From positions 27,120,288 to 27,184,287 of the forward strand of contig NC_036450.1 in NCBI RefSeq assembly GCF_002775205.1: a stretch of 64,000 nucleotides of DNA. The letters are read 5' to 3'. The notes beneath the pieces are model-generated. The model had not been told where the DNA came from. It saw nothing but the letters and a program-made list of their open reading frames with translations, and searched no databases. This document shows, one piece after another, positions 24,813-37,918 of this stretch. Origin of the DNA: Xiphophorus maculatus (lineage: Eukaryota; Chordata; Actinopteri; Cyprinodontiformes; Poeciliidae). A program made the position numbers and the translations under genes. The stretch's first letter is position 1; each line of letters begins with the position of its first letter.

Positions 24813-26045
24813 ATCTAATGCACCCAATGCTTTTATTCCATTAAGGTAGAAACTACAGTACATCACAGCTTTTATGCTAAAACACACATTGTGCTATCTA
24901 AGTATTGAATAATTTTCTTTAAACATGACTTGATGGGCACAATAGCCTGATTTGATTAAGTGAGTTGGACTCTGCATCACTTCTGAGAAGGCTATTCAGG
25001 TTAAAGTTTTAAAAAAATAAATAAACTTTTCAGTGTCTACAACCACACTGAAACTGTCTTACTCAGATAGTTTAAAATAAGGAAGTCCAAAAAAAAGAGG
25101 GAACTACAGAACAACCCATTCAAATTTTGAGATATTTAGTCATCTAATTAGCCAACATCAGCATTTAACATGAAGATCTGAAGCTGTGATGGTAATCTTT
25201 TGTGCATGATTAGATTATTAACAATAAAATATCAAACAGAAAAGGCGTTAAAGTAAAACTCTGAAGAGTCACAATCAGTGATCCTTAGTGAAAGCACTGT
25301 GAAAGGTTTCCATTTCTCTATAAATAGTAATCTATTATACAGTGACTGTTAAGAAACAGAGCAGTTCTCATCCTAAGATGGAGCAAGAACAACAAAGGCT
25401 AGGTCTTTACTCTGTCCTGATATAATCAGAGGAGTTTAGAAACCCTCAGTGACCGTCCCTATATTAAAAATTACTTTTAGATGTTTTTATCTAAAACTTG
25501 CATAACAAAATCTAACTGGCTTTAGATTTTGTTACCTAAAACCAATACTTTTATTTTAGATCTAAAATAATAATTAGAATAAACGTCTAGTTCAGAATAA
25601 TTCACAAGACTATTGATTTACTTAAACAAATATCCGCAATCTGCTTATCCGTGTGACCAGCTGGATGCGCGCGCTCCCAGGCAGCAGCGTCTGGAACCAA
25701 ATGTTCTCTTATTATCATCTCAAGCCCCAAATCGCCCCCTTACCGAACCGCAGAACCAGTTGGCAAGAACTGAGGTGGCCTGGACCTGCTTCTCATCGTT
25801 ATTCCTCCCCGCGAATATTAGCACAGTCGTTGCGCTCTGAAGTGCCAACAATATTGGAATGTATGGGTAACACACACTGCAGCTCCCTGTGTTTTTACCT
25901 GACTTCGACTCTACTGCCACAGCTAAAGCTTCCAATTGAAAGTTTTTCTGCTAGTGAAACGTCGAAGGAGCCGCGGCCTCCTGTCTCCGGTAGTGTAAAC
26001 ACAGCGAAACGTTCCGGAAAAGGCCAACCTTATAACGTTACTAAC

Positions 26046-26170
26046 CTGTGGGCCAGCGTAGAGGAAATAAAGCCGCGTTAGCTCCACAGCTACACAACAC
26101 TCCGAAAATGCTGAGCTCTTTTCCGCGTCATCCAATCAAATTCATTGTCAAGCACGTGCAATGACGTCAC
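26046..26170 (-). promoter_or_regulatory. slc38a9: slc38a9 probable first exon and core promoter
   Basis: CpG-rich sequence (about 25660-26170) upstream of the coding exons. A good donor (CACAG|GTTAGTAA) would end a non-coding exon 1 at 26046. Just upstream on the minus strand are a palindromic CRE (TGACGTCA, 26162-26169) and a CACGTG E-box (26153-26158). The CCAAT word near 26130 reads on the plus strand. The start site itself cannot be fixed. Confidence 0.5.
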
Positions 26171-26509
26171 ACGCAGGGCCGCATAAGTAAATATTGCAGA
26201 CTCCCTAGTCAAATATAAAGGCACAAATCTTGGTATTTCCATTACGAAAAAAGAAAACCAAAGGTCAAATAAAAATTTAAAACCCATTGTTGCTTTAATC
26301 CAGAAGAAATTAATGTGTGGATACAGAAAGATTTATCCATTGCTGGTCGTTTCTTACTTTCTAAAGCCGAGCGTCTTTCCAGTTTGGTACAGCTCCACAC
26401 TAGAGGCTTGCAATGAGATCAGCTCAAAAGTAGATAAAATATTAATTTTATTTGTAGAAATATAATGATAAATAAGTTGTGCTCTGGATATACATATATA
26501 TATACGTAT

Positions 26510-26682
<173 letters not shown>

Positions 26683-26689
26683 GCCAATC

Positions 26690-27290
26690 TTAATTCAATG
26701 AGATGAAGCTGAATTAAGTGCAGCTTGAGTTCAGCAGCCTGACAGCTGCAGTAAACAGTTTCTCAGCCTGATGGTCTTGTTCTGGATACTCCTCAGCCTC
26801 CTGTCTGAGGGGAGGAGGTGAAACAGTCTGTGTACAGGATGAGTGGAGTCCTTCATGATGTGGAGTGTCCTTCTCCTGCATTGTGATATGTAGAGTGGTG
26901 GAGGGAAGACTATTCCCCACAGTCCTCTGTGCAGCCTTAACCAGCCTCTGCAGAGCCATCCTCTCAGCAGCAGTGCAGCTGTGATAGAAACTCCTCAGGA
27001 CTGAGCACCCAACTCCAGCTCTCCGCAGCTTCCTGAGAAAGTAGAGACGCTAGTGAGCTTTGTTGACCAGACAGGAAGTGTTGGCACTCCAGCTGAGGTC
27101 ACTAGAAATATGCACACCCAGGTTCCTGCAGCTAGAGACCAACTCCACAGCTGATGCTCCACTATATAGGGGAGGAAGAGGATCCTTTTCCCTTCTAAAA
27201 TCCACCACCATCTCCTTGGTCTCCTTGGTCTTCTTCCACATTGACGTCTTACCTGCCTGACCTACGATTTCATCAAACATCACTGGTTGT
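26690..27290 (-). pseudogene. LINE (L2/Rex1-like) ORF2 C-terminal remnant
   Basis: On the minus strand, pieces of a non-LTR reverse transcriptase C-terminus are readable in order: TKEMVVDFRR, SCRNLGVHISSDLSWS, RLYFLRKLRRAGV, AAERMALQRLVKAAQRTVG, then DSTHPVHRLFHLLPS and RRLRSIQNKTIRLRN in another frame. A stop (near 27052) and at least one frameshift break it. It is 5'-truncated and has a simple-repeat 3' tail, as L2/CR1-group elements do. Confidence 0.85.
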
Positions 27291-30113
27291 TAGAACCCGG
27301 GCATCCAGGTGCTGCTTCTGGATGTCCACTTGTCAACAGTAACACAGCAGCATCAGGCCTTCTGGGAGCCGTTTTACTGGGTTGATCTGATGAACTTCAA
27401 TGCTACTCAGTCCTATTCATGCTGCCAATACACATCAGATGATTTGCTGCACCACAGTGTTTTTAGTGCATGCTTGTCTTAAAGCAATATGAAATTAAGT
27501 GCAACATTCATTCGAACCACCATTAAATTTTTGTCTTCTACACCAAATTACTTTTGTATCAGATAGTGATTCATGTGTCACACACACCATGTTTTGCAGA
27601 GAATGTGTGTCTCATTGAATGCTATCTTAAGCATTGAGTACTGGATTGAGTAATTTACTGTAAGTTTAACAACAAGTCTATGAACGATTGTAAGCATATT
27701 GCCATCATGTTTTTGAGGTTGGTGGTGTTACCAAGTGGGAAAAATCTTCTGCGGTTTGGATCCAGACTAGATAAGCTCTCAGTTTTTGCCCTTGGGTAAA
27801 TCTGAGCTGTTTTATGAGGACAGATTTTAAAGGAGAATTATCTATGTTATTATCTTTTTCTATCAAGAGGATAACCCCACATGAAAACAGGAACTAAGGT
27901 TTATAAAGCGAAACGGTAACTAAAGTCTACAACACCACACAATACATGCTTACTTAAAGTACAATAAAACTGCAGTTTCAAAACAGTCAGGAATGTAGAG
28001 GCCTTGTCAAAAATCATATGGATTCAAATCACTATTACTACATAGCATTTATAATCTAATGAATCCAAACTAAAGATGATCAATTTTGTAGCTCATGTGG
28101 TTTATGCCTTCATTTGGTTAATAATGTTTTCATGCATTTCCAATGTGTTGTAAATTGCCATGATTTGATTTATATGCCCTGATGCTCACAGTAAACACTG
28201 AAAATTGAGATGGAGGTCAGCAGTGGAAAAAAAACAGAATAAGACAGATACTTGTGCAGCAAAGCTGTACTTACCATTCCATTTACCAAGCATGATTATT
28301 CTTATTTTGAAAAGATAATTCTAACTTACTGATTGTGTCTTTGTGGAAGATAACAAGTCCAGGTAAGATGTTCTCAGTCGCAATCAGGTGGTCGGAGTTT
28401 CTCTGTAAGCCATTTTTCAAATATTATTTTCAGCTTAACTTAGCCAGGTCATATTTGGCTTAAAATGTCTTAAAAGTAATATTTCTCTGTAGGTGTTTTT
28501 GATGTTAAAATGGAGCTTGTTGTGGAACAGTGTTTAGCATGTTGGCTGTTGGTCTTTGTCACAGTCTCTAGGGATCTACTCACAACCGCTGGACCTTTGA
28601 AGGTCTTCCTCACTTCTCTCTGGCCATTTCCTGTTTGACAACTGTGAATAAAGATCACTATAGCTACAAAAGAATCCATCCGTTCATTCATCTGTGCTGA
28701 CTGGTCTCCAACATTTCTTTAATGTTGTGGTCAACTAGAAGTCCAGCTGGAAAAAACTGTAAGCTGTAGCTTATAGTAGTTTATTTGCACTGAATGTGAA
28801 TAAATTTAAAACTGGTCTGATTTGGACTGACTTTAAATTAGTTAGATATTCTCGGCTCATAAAAATACAACATCTTGCACTTTCCACCTCAAGTTTTACC
28901 TATGATACCATTTATGTAGAGTAATAAAATAGAGTAGAAATAGCCTTTATTTTCTGCCAGTAGAGAAATTTAGTTAAGAAAATTTGCAAAACTTTAATGG
29001 GAAGTAATTCATTCAACTGGAAAACTAATAACCAACAGATAATGACATTAAACTCCTTATGTGAATACAGTGCACTATGAATTTGTATGAAGTCATTCAA
29101 ATACAAATATATGTCCTAAAAATGCTAATTTCTCATATTAAAAGTAACTTTTGAAAACAACAAACTTAAAGAAGGTATTAAGCATAATTTCAGTGAAGCT
29201 GAGTTTGTGAGGTAAGAAAATATTCTTATTCTGAGATGATTTGATTGGCCATTCTAATGAGAAATTGATGCAGCAAAACAATAAAAATTGTTTTCTTTCC
29301 CTTTCGCTCAGTTCTGAATAATTGATGAATAATAGCATCAAAATCTTCCTTTAAACACACAAACAAATGAAAACCTTCTTCAACATTGCAGTTGGCACAG
29401 CTCACAGCAAAAGCATGAAGTACACACAACAGATGCACACAGTAGTGTGGCACCAGTAGCGATAATGCTGGATACCGTTTAATTACTGAGAAACAGAAAG
29501 GGAGCACTGATTAGTACAGCTAACAAATGTACACATTTTCTTCTTTCAAACAAGTTACATCAATAATCAACACAAAGGTTTCCAAGCTCAAACATGTTTT
29601 ACTTTTTAAAGACTGCAATGTTTGTAGTTCAGTAACTGTGCTACATAAAAATTGTGTTTTGATCACACGACCTGAAGGATGGAAAGTACAAAATGATGTC
29701 ATCAGATTGTCTATGGATCTTATTCATCTATAATTAGACCTGATGGATTTTGGCACTTCATAACTGGGTGGCCCAACAGTTTGAGGGCCTCTTGGTTTAC
29801 AGTACTTACTAACGTTCAGTGACTCAGACTGATCGAGCTAATCCTGGTTCTGATTTTGCTAAGAACGGGAGGAAGTTTGGAATGGCAGTTAGAGGCAGAC
29901 CTTGTTTAAGCAATCCTAGAAGTTAGTTACCCCTTACTATGGATATAGGTGGTTCTAGTTAGAGGCCAACGGGAGCCAGTGACCCTGGAGAATTGGTTCT
30001 GGCCCCTGTAATGATCTCTGTACTGAGATACAATACTAGATCAATGTCTTATGATATGTGTTACCGTAACCAGAATGTATTGGTTCCTTGGACCAACTTT
30101 TCATATGCCATAT

Positions 30114-30185
30114 CAGGGGTCTGCAACCTACAGCTCCAGAGCCAAAAGTGCTATTAAATACTGCCCTAATTTATTTATTTTTTGG
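30114..30185 (+). mobile_element. hAT-like left-end fragment
   Basis: It starts CAGGGGTCTGCAACCTACAG then CTCCAGAGCC, the familiar hAT/Charlie-type terminus. No matching right end was found, so it is a fragment. Confidence 0.5.
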
Positions 30186-33100
30186 CCCCACCATAGTTTC
30201 CCTGGTTAATTTAGCCTAGAATTGCCACTGCTATATGTTTCAAAAATACTATGCATATGAATAAGATTTGAAATACCTGCCTTCAATGGCTTTCAGTAAA
30301 GAGGCTCAGATAAACAAAAATCTGTACAACACAAACGTTCTCTGCTTAGGTAAAATACCTGCCTACAGAGTAAGAGGACTATGAACACATGTTGGAAGGA
30401 TAAGAAGCAGAGAAAACACTGGGTGTTTGCAGAGAACTTTGACACATTGTCAGAAGTCCGACTGTAAGCCAGTGTTGAAGGGTTGTTGCACTTTAAGAGA
30501 CAGTTGGATTTTTCCAATCCTTGGAACATCTTTGGGAAGCAGCACTACTTGAGGACAGCAGTAGGACATGTTCTCTTTTTTCCATCCTTTAATAGATCCT
30601 CTGTGCATGCATTTGGCTGGGGTCCATAGAAGCACCATTATTACATAGCACCATTTTTCATAGTTATCCTTTTACACTGGTACCCAACCACTAGCATGCA
30701 TACACTCTAAAATCATGTTCTTAGATAACATTTCTAAATGTAGCATTGATTAAAATGTCACAAGGCAAGTAATGACTATTCATACAGTACTTTACATGTA
30801 AATTTGAACTGAATACAGTACACATTAAAGAAAGTGCTAGAGTACAACATTTCCTTGTTTCAGAAGTCTTAGTTTACAGAACTACAAAACACACCAGTGT
30901 CTTACATTTATCTAAATGTATACCTTTTCATCTTTTCTTTATTTTTCTTAGTTGCTTTTTTAAAGAAGGCCAAACATCAACATCTCTACATTTTCCAGTT
31001 TACAACCAGATGCATAATACAACAGGACAAGCAGAATGTCTTCTTCAGTACGCCTATGTTCACATCACTCTGCACAACCGCACATGAACACAAACACTTC
31101 GTCAGGTTAAAGTTTTCCTTTAAATAAATCTGCATTTTCCTTCTAGATGTGACAAATGGCACATATATTGATTAGAGCTCCTTTTTTATTTTGCCTTTGG
31201 CTATTTTAAATTTGTTTCAGTCAGCTAAAAATAAAAAGCACAAAATGAAAGTGAGCAGAGATGAATTCAAAAGGACCTTTAAGGCAACAAAACTAGAAAA
31301 TATCAGATCAGCAGTTCAGGGTTCAGAATCCTGTAGCCATCCATGTCATGTTCACTGAAAACAAGAACCAGATGGTTACAGGGACATTTTTAATCTTTAG
31401 ATAGATTACAGAATTTGACTTCTGGTACTTGCACTGTTGTTATTTATTTAGAAAGCTTATAAGGGGAAGTGCCTTTGATTAAAATATGAATAATAAATGT
31501 GAATAATAAGACTTTATAAATATATAAAATTTTGTCTGTTGTATTTAGAGACTGATAAGTAGGATGGATCACATACATGAGTCTTAGGAGTTTTGGCCAG
31601 AGTTGAACCTTCAGCTGTGATATCAGTGTTAGCCCTAGACATGCACACGGTTTGGTTTAATAAACTTCTTTCAAATTTAGAATCTAGGTTTTTGCGTATT
31701 CTTCCCATTGTTAAAAACCAACAGATCTAAAGACAGGCTGACCAAGACCTGCTCTGTTTGAGCAACAAATATTTCTAAAAAGTTAGGTCTCTAACTTTTT
31801 GGGTCTCTCTTTTAAGTGATGTAAAAAAAAAAAAAAACATTTTACAGGAACATATTTTCACATTCCCTTCTTCAGTCATTTAATTCAATATTTTCAGTTG
31901 ACTCCAAACACATTCTTTTTATTCCATGAACTAGGATTGTGCTGTATATGCTGTAGAACAGGATACATCAACTCAGACTAACATATGTCTTAATTAGCTG
32001 TATACATTTCAGATTAAGTGCAATTCTCTTGTTTATAATCAAACAATCTACAAATTGTTCAAAACTGAAAACAATACCTTATTTTAAACTAATCAGCCAC
32101 AACATTACGGCCAATAGCCTAACATTGAGGTGTTGTTTTTTTTTTCAATCTAAAGGCATCTGATCTTTTTGGACTCAGTCTCAGTCTCTTGTCTTCAGTG
32201 AATCTGTGGTAAATATTTAAAGTCGTAGAAGCTAAAAGTCATGGGTGTTCAGGCTTATCTCCTCAAACTTGTTTTCCTTAAACCAACCATGTTCCATTTC
32301 TTCATAGAGATGTTATACTGCTGAAAGAGACCACTCCCATTATGAAACACTTCTTTTAAAGTGTACTCAATCTACAACTAAAGTCCCTTTTACAAAATAA
32401 TTGAAGTCAAGGACTGAGCATTTTCTGGTTTGAGTTTTGAAAGGACCAAGGAGGCAAGAAGGGCTGCTGGCTTATGAGCTGCAAAATGATATAGTGATAA
32501 AAGTTTAAACCAGCTTCACAGGGTCAAGTTGTGATGGAAGGGTCAGTGCCCTCACCCAATCAATGGACTGTGCAGTGTAACACCATATCTGTACTGTACC
32601 ATTTTCCTATAGACCTACAACTGAAGACTGCCCAGGAACAGTGCTGTATGGGTCGGTTGTATGGGCCGCTTTTACAATGGAAACAGACAAAATAGCATAC
32701 TGAACCCCACCGACCCGCGCCATACCCTTCATTGGAAATAAGGCGTTAGAAATAACACAGTATACCTCTTATTTATTGTAACCTTTGGTATGTGAGATGT
32801 CTGAAACAGATGGAGTTCTCTATGTCGACCATAGAGTTCTGCTTCAGTCCTGTGGTTCTGAGGGTGGCTTTATTTCTGAAAGCTTACATCAGCTCTAGAT
32901 GTGCCTGCTAGTTTAACTAGCCCCCCTTAATTGGTTCAACTGGTCCTTTGAAATCTTTAAGACTTCGCAGGTTGTGTGTGGGCTGAATTTATCTGCAGGT
33001 TGACACTTTCAGGCACAACCTTAATAAAGAAGCAGAATATCATGGGGGGAGGGGTGCAGCTTACAGTCGATGTGATCAGTGATTGTCAATTTAGGCTAAT

Positions 33101-33437
33101 ATTAGAATTACAAGCATTAGAATGACAAGCAATATTAGAATTCTGCCAGAAATAATTTCACCAAAAGTACAGATTTTCTTTAAAGTGTTTTCTATAGAAC
33201 TCATTTTACCAAACTGATGACTGTCCTGCCTTTACAGGACTTTACTACTGATGTGATCCCCTATTACTCAGAAGTCGGATTTTCAAAAGTCTGACTGGAC
33301 CATTTGCAGAGCAACCATCGTTCACTATCTACTATGGCTACACTCATATAGAATGTAGTGAAAGTTGCTAGATTACAGTTGTCAAACCTTCATTTCCAGA
33401 TCCAACTTCGGAGAAAATGAAATCACAGGATAAATTG

Positions 33438-33530
33438 ATTTTACTGTATAAATACGGTAAAATTCTGTGAACCACAGCTGCCGGTATTTTACCGTAAATT
33501 AGAGACGTTTATTTTTTTACAGTGTACACT
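33438..33530. mobile_element. MITE-like fragment with CACTGTAAAAAAA end
   Basis: Internal near-palindrome (TACGGTAAAAT...ATTTTACCGTAAAT) ending in TTTTTTTACAGTGTA at about 33511-33526. This ACACTGTAAAA terminus is common to short fish DNA elements. Family unassigned. Confidence 0.45.
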
Positions 33531-34935
33531 TCATATCCCTTATATTAAACTTTAGCTTAGACAAGAATTATTTTGGGGAAAATTCATTTCTAATTTCTAA
33601 AATAGATTGTGCTTTGATTTATACAAAGTATGATATATCTCGTATGTCTCTGTGTAAAAAAGTAAAACAAGTTACTGAAAATAAGTTGACAGTCTTCACC
33701 AGACCCTCCTAAAAGGGCAGCAAACATTAAATATTCCTCAGTTTTTATTGACTAAAGGGGTCAACAGGAACTAGCCCAATAAAATAACTTAATCTTTAAA
33801 ATGAAAAGTGCCTATTAGTTTGTTATGTACCTGAATGAACTACATCAGAAGATATTTTGCACAGTAGACATTTTTGATTGGTCTGAACATGTGAGCCTAA
33901 CCATCAACATGGCTCTGTTCCATCCACAATACTTGATCCAGAGCAGATTTACTGACAGTGGTTTCATACCACCAGTTCTTTTTGTTTCCATCAGAGCTCC
34001 GACACTGACTCCAACAACTACTGGGCCCAGTGGAAAAGAGAATGTTTTTCAGCAGCCAAGGTGGGTTCATGGAAACCAACAAGCAAACAAAATTATGTTC
34101 CAAAGCACTGAGGTAATTCTGCATTTACTCTGGTTCATCTAACAGCAAAGCTCAGTGTTTCTTTTCTCTCTCTGTTTAACCTCTTCCTACATGTAATATA
34201 ATGAGATCATAGCACTGCATAGAGCTACTTTAGCAGTCAGCCAGGTTTTTAACACCAGTTGGCCCTCCATTTAATCAAAATTGTTGGGTTGTATCAATAT
34301 TCCCAGCTGATACTGATTTTAAAAAAGGGGGTTGAGACATCCTGCCTAAGTTCTATTTGCGTTGCTGCTTCCTTCAGAAATGTCTGTCTGGACTTTAAGT
34401 GCAACATCTTTTACAATTTACATGCTCCAATTTGGAAAGAAAATCTACTGGAAAGCTCCAAAGTCAGAATGCTGATGTTTTTGAAGAATTTCACAATCCA
34501 AAATTTACTGGAAGAGTTGCTTTCAGTGATGTAATGATGTGGCTCTAAAGAAGGTCTCTGGCTATCAAGTAGGTTCTTTGCCATGTTTTTTTTATAGAAG
34601 CTGGTAAGACTTGACTCCAGCTCCAGCTCCAGCACTGGGTTAGTGTGTGTGGTGAAAAACCTTAGAAGTGTTTCAATAACAAAACACAGAGTAAGACCAC
34701 ACAGAACAAGTTGATCTAATGCACTAAATTAAAAAGAGCTTAATGTTATGACAAAACCACATTCATTTTTACCTTCTGCCAAACGTCCTTCACCTCATTT
34801 TAAAAGTTAAGTGTTTTTTTTTAGATTCCTTGTTTAAATTATAAGATGCTGGACTGTGGAAAATTAGAGAGCTAAAAAGATTCTTCCTTTACTTTAGATG
34901 TAAAGAAAAGATTTACTCACTCTACACTATAGTGA

Positions 34936-35002
34936 TATAGTATATTTTCATGATATATATTATATCATGAAAATATATACTATATATACTATATCATGAA
35001 AA
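34936..35002. repeat. AT-rich near-perfect palindrome
   Basis: The word TATAGTATATTTTCATGATATA (split here as 34936 onward) is followed within a few bases by its near-perfect reverse complement, then the word ATATCATGAAAAT recurs a second time. It could form a cruciform. Confidence 0.7.
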
Positions 35003-35391
35003 TGTCCAGCAACCAAATACATTTACACAGGAAACACAATGTGAACAGTAGAATACATAATCCACTGCAGCATGAAGAGCATAAACTCATTAGCCACATT
35101 ATTAGATAGACCTGTTTGAATGCTTGAAACACAAGTCATGAATGAGCCAGTCACATGGCAGTAACTCATTGAATTTTAGATGCTATTAAAATGACTTGCT
35201 GAAGATCAAAGAGGGCACCAGGATGGGGAAGAAAGGAGAGGGACATGCTGTTGGTGACAGACTGGTCTGAGTATTACCAACCAGTTTACTGGGATTTTCC
35301 CACCATCTCTTGTGTTTACAAAAAATTGTCAGGGAACAAAAAGTAATATTCAGTGAGCAGCAATTGCATGGATGAAAATACCTTCCTGGTA

Positions 35392-35545
35392 AGGAAGATA
35401 AGCAAGCGACAAAAGTTCAAATGCCCACTCAGTAGGTGAGGCATCTTCCCCAAGGACACAACGACTGAGATAGACGGAGCAGGGATTCGAACAGGCAACA
35501 AACAGATTACAAGATGAACTCCTAGTACTAGCAAGATATATCTAA
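35392..35545 (-). repeat. tRNA-derived fish SINE copy
   Basis: Read on the minus strand it has a B box CTGTTCGAATCCC (around 35483-35494) followed by the diagnostic TCAGTCGTTGTGTCCTTGGG and a GCCTCACCTACTGAGTGGG block. The copy at 50170-50425 belongs to the same family. Confidence 0.7.
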
Positions 35546-37083
35546 TAATGTGACTGATGAGGGGTTTTTTGAGGTACAACAAATTTGTAAATTTGTGTCC
35601 TCATGATGCAAGAGACTGAATGTATTCAGGTAGATGGAAAATAAAAAGTAATATTTTTTTCTGTCTAATCCAGCGCTAGCCTCCTTTCCACTACTGCTAC
35701 TTCAATTATCGTGTAAAAAAACTGACTAATGTAAATTCACCTTGATTAAACCAGAATCAGAATAATTAGATCAAAATAAAACATGTCTTCTTGTTCGCAG
35801 TGTGTGGGCTGTTCAATGCAGTAGCCATCAGTCTGCATCGCCACTCTACACACATCTTCCACATGACAAGAAGAACTTATTCAGTCTGAGCATTCCTGTG
35901 TGTGTGAAGCATCAGTCGAACATTGAATGGCCACACACAGGGATGTGACCTAAAAATGCTTGTAAAATCCAATAAGGAGAGGCTTTGAGGGTAAAATAAA
36001 ACAGAGTTGTAATTAAAGGTGTCACTGCACCAGGTGGCATGGAGTCTCTTATACTAATTATTTGCAGTCTGGACATTAGAAGTGGAAGCAGATTACCTAA
36101 AAAAAATCCTTCCTCTATCATGCATCATTTTCATCTTTTAAATGAATGAACCATGCCTAAATATGCCTTCAGCAGAAACGTGTGGCTTCCCTTTTGTTTT
36201 CCAGGGCTGTTTTTACATTTGCTTCCAGTTGATCATGTTTGTGTGCCTAACAGAAGACATGTAGAAAAACTGCAGAATTCACATCTGAACAGACAATATG
36301 TAGCTGCTTGGGCTACGTCTTTTTGTGCCATCTCTCATGACATTTTTAAGTTTAAAGTTGTGTTTTTTGAATCCACATTCAGCTAAGTAATTCCTTCTTT
36401 CACAGTTTTATGCTTCATGGCAAAAAAATGTCTCAAATATCAATATGCATGGATTTAGCCTTGCCCAACGACACCCAAAGTTGGATCCGACTAGCATCAT
36501 CCAAAGACGTTCCATAAACTAACTGCAAGAAACCTACTCAAGCCTCACAGTTATAGATTTGTTTTGCCTCCTTTAAGTCTTGTTTGCTCTTTCAGCAACA
36601 ACTGCACTGATAGTTTGGCTCATTAAAAACCACACTCTGGACCGCTCACAAGTTCAGTTCTCTTTCTGAAACTGACTAGTGGTGCAACTCTAAGCACCAA
36701 TGGATTTTACGTGTAGCAGGGTATGACATCTGGTCAGTGATTCTGCACTCGATAGACTGCTTTGCAGGTTTGCATCACTGCAAAAGTTGTCTCTAAACTG
36801 ACCCAGAACTTGCCAATGTGAAGATTTAACATCTACTGTGCAGTTTTGGTATCTTTTGATGGATCCTAAACTGCCAGTGCACATAGCAGCAATGAACTGC
36901 TGCTATGTCTGCATGTCTGCATGCACACATGAATCCTTGTATGTTGGAACTGTTCTGGTGTTGAACTCTGCTTTTAATAATCTGGAGAACACAACACACC
37001 CTGCAATTCTCGAGTGCACATGAGAAGACAAAGACCAGATCATGTCTTCACTGATAACAGTACGTAAGAATACCGGAACATAA

Positions 37084-37131
37084 CTGGATCTAAGGAGAAA
37101 CACAAGGCTGGATCTAAGGAGAAACACAAGG
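37084..37131 (+). repeat. 24-bp tandem duplication
   Basis: Two exact copies of the 24-mer beginning ctggatctaaggag, 37084-37107 and 37108-37131. Confidence 0.95.
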
Positions 37132-37918
37132 TCAAAGCCAGGATTCTGTTGTCCATGTACACTTGAACAGTAAACTGAAGGACTAAACTCTACATCAGAA
37201 AACAAAACAAGTCACAACACCAGCATAACCATTTCACTGGCAGCATGCATCGGCACACCAATGTTTCTCTTGCCTAGTTGTTGTGACAGTTATAAATATA
37301 TTATTCCATTGGATCAACACCTACAGCTCACTACAACATACTTTTCCCCAGGTCAGTGAGGCTGTAAGCATTGACTGGTATTTATTGCACTTATGGGACT
37401 ACCTACGGCCACAACCATCAGGATATCCCAACAACCCAGCAAATTTCTCAGGCAACTCACCTCAACTTTTAATCTGACTCAAATATAGATATTCATCCTA
37501 TGTTTATAATGACCCTTTTGATTTGTTGCAGTTTGCACTTCTCTGCACTTCTGCTTGCCACAAAAATATTAGGTAATATTTAGGGTGCCAACATTAACAA
37601 TGGTCAACTCTAAAGCTCATCTATTACCAGCAATACCACATCACTGTAACTTTTTTTGATTAATAACCATCTGTACAGTGCATTGTTAAATTTAAAAGGC
37701 AAATGTGGGTTAAAGTCCACAGAGCCCCAAATCATTCCCAGGCTGCTCCTGGTTAAAGTGCATCAGCAGCAGTAGATGAATCAGGTGTTGCTATAAGGCT
37801 ATGAATGGATCACTTCTTGGCAGGGTAGATGTTTACCAGCCCTTGGTAAATCAGCCTACTTGTGGAGACAGTACATGGCATGTGGAAGTTTGGGCCATGT
37901 GTCTGGAGGGTGCAGAGG

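Larger units (their letters stand above)
27291..37918. other. Intergenic between slc38a9 promoter side and purg 3' end
   Basis: About 10.6 kb without a convincing gene on either strand. It contains fragments of a hAT-like end (30114-30185), a MITE-like patch (33438-33530), an AT-rich palindrome (34936-35002), a SINE (35392-35545) and a 24-bp tandem duplication (37084-37131). The leftmost few hundred bases may be more LINE. The rest is unassigned AT-rich sequence. Confidence 0.5.

Noticed and set aside
25613-26135. Plus- and minus-strand frames in the CpG-rich region
   Set aside because: Lack of stops reflects GC content; no protein similarity recognised. It is better explained as the slc38a9 promoter and first exon.
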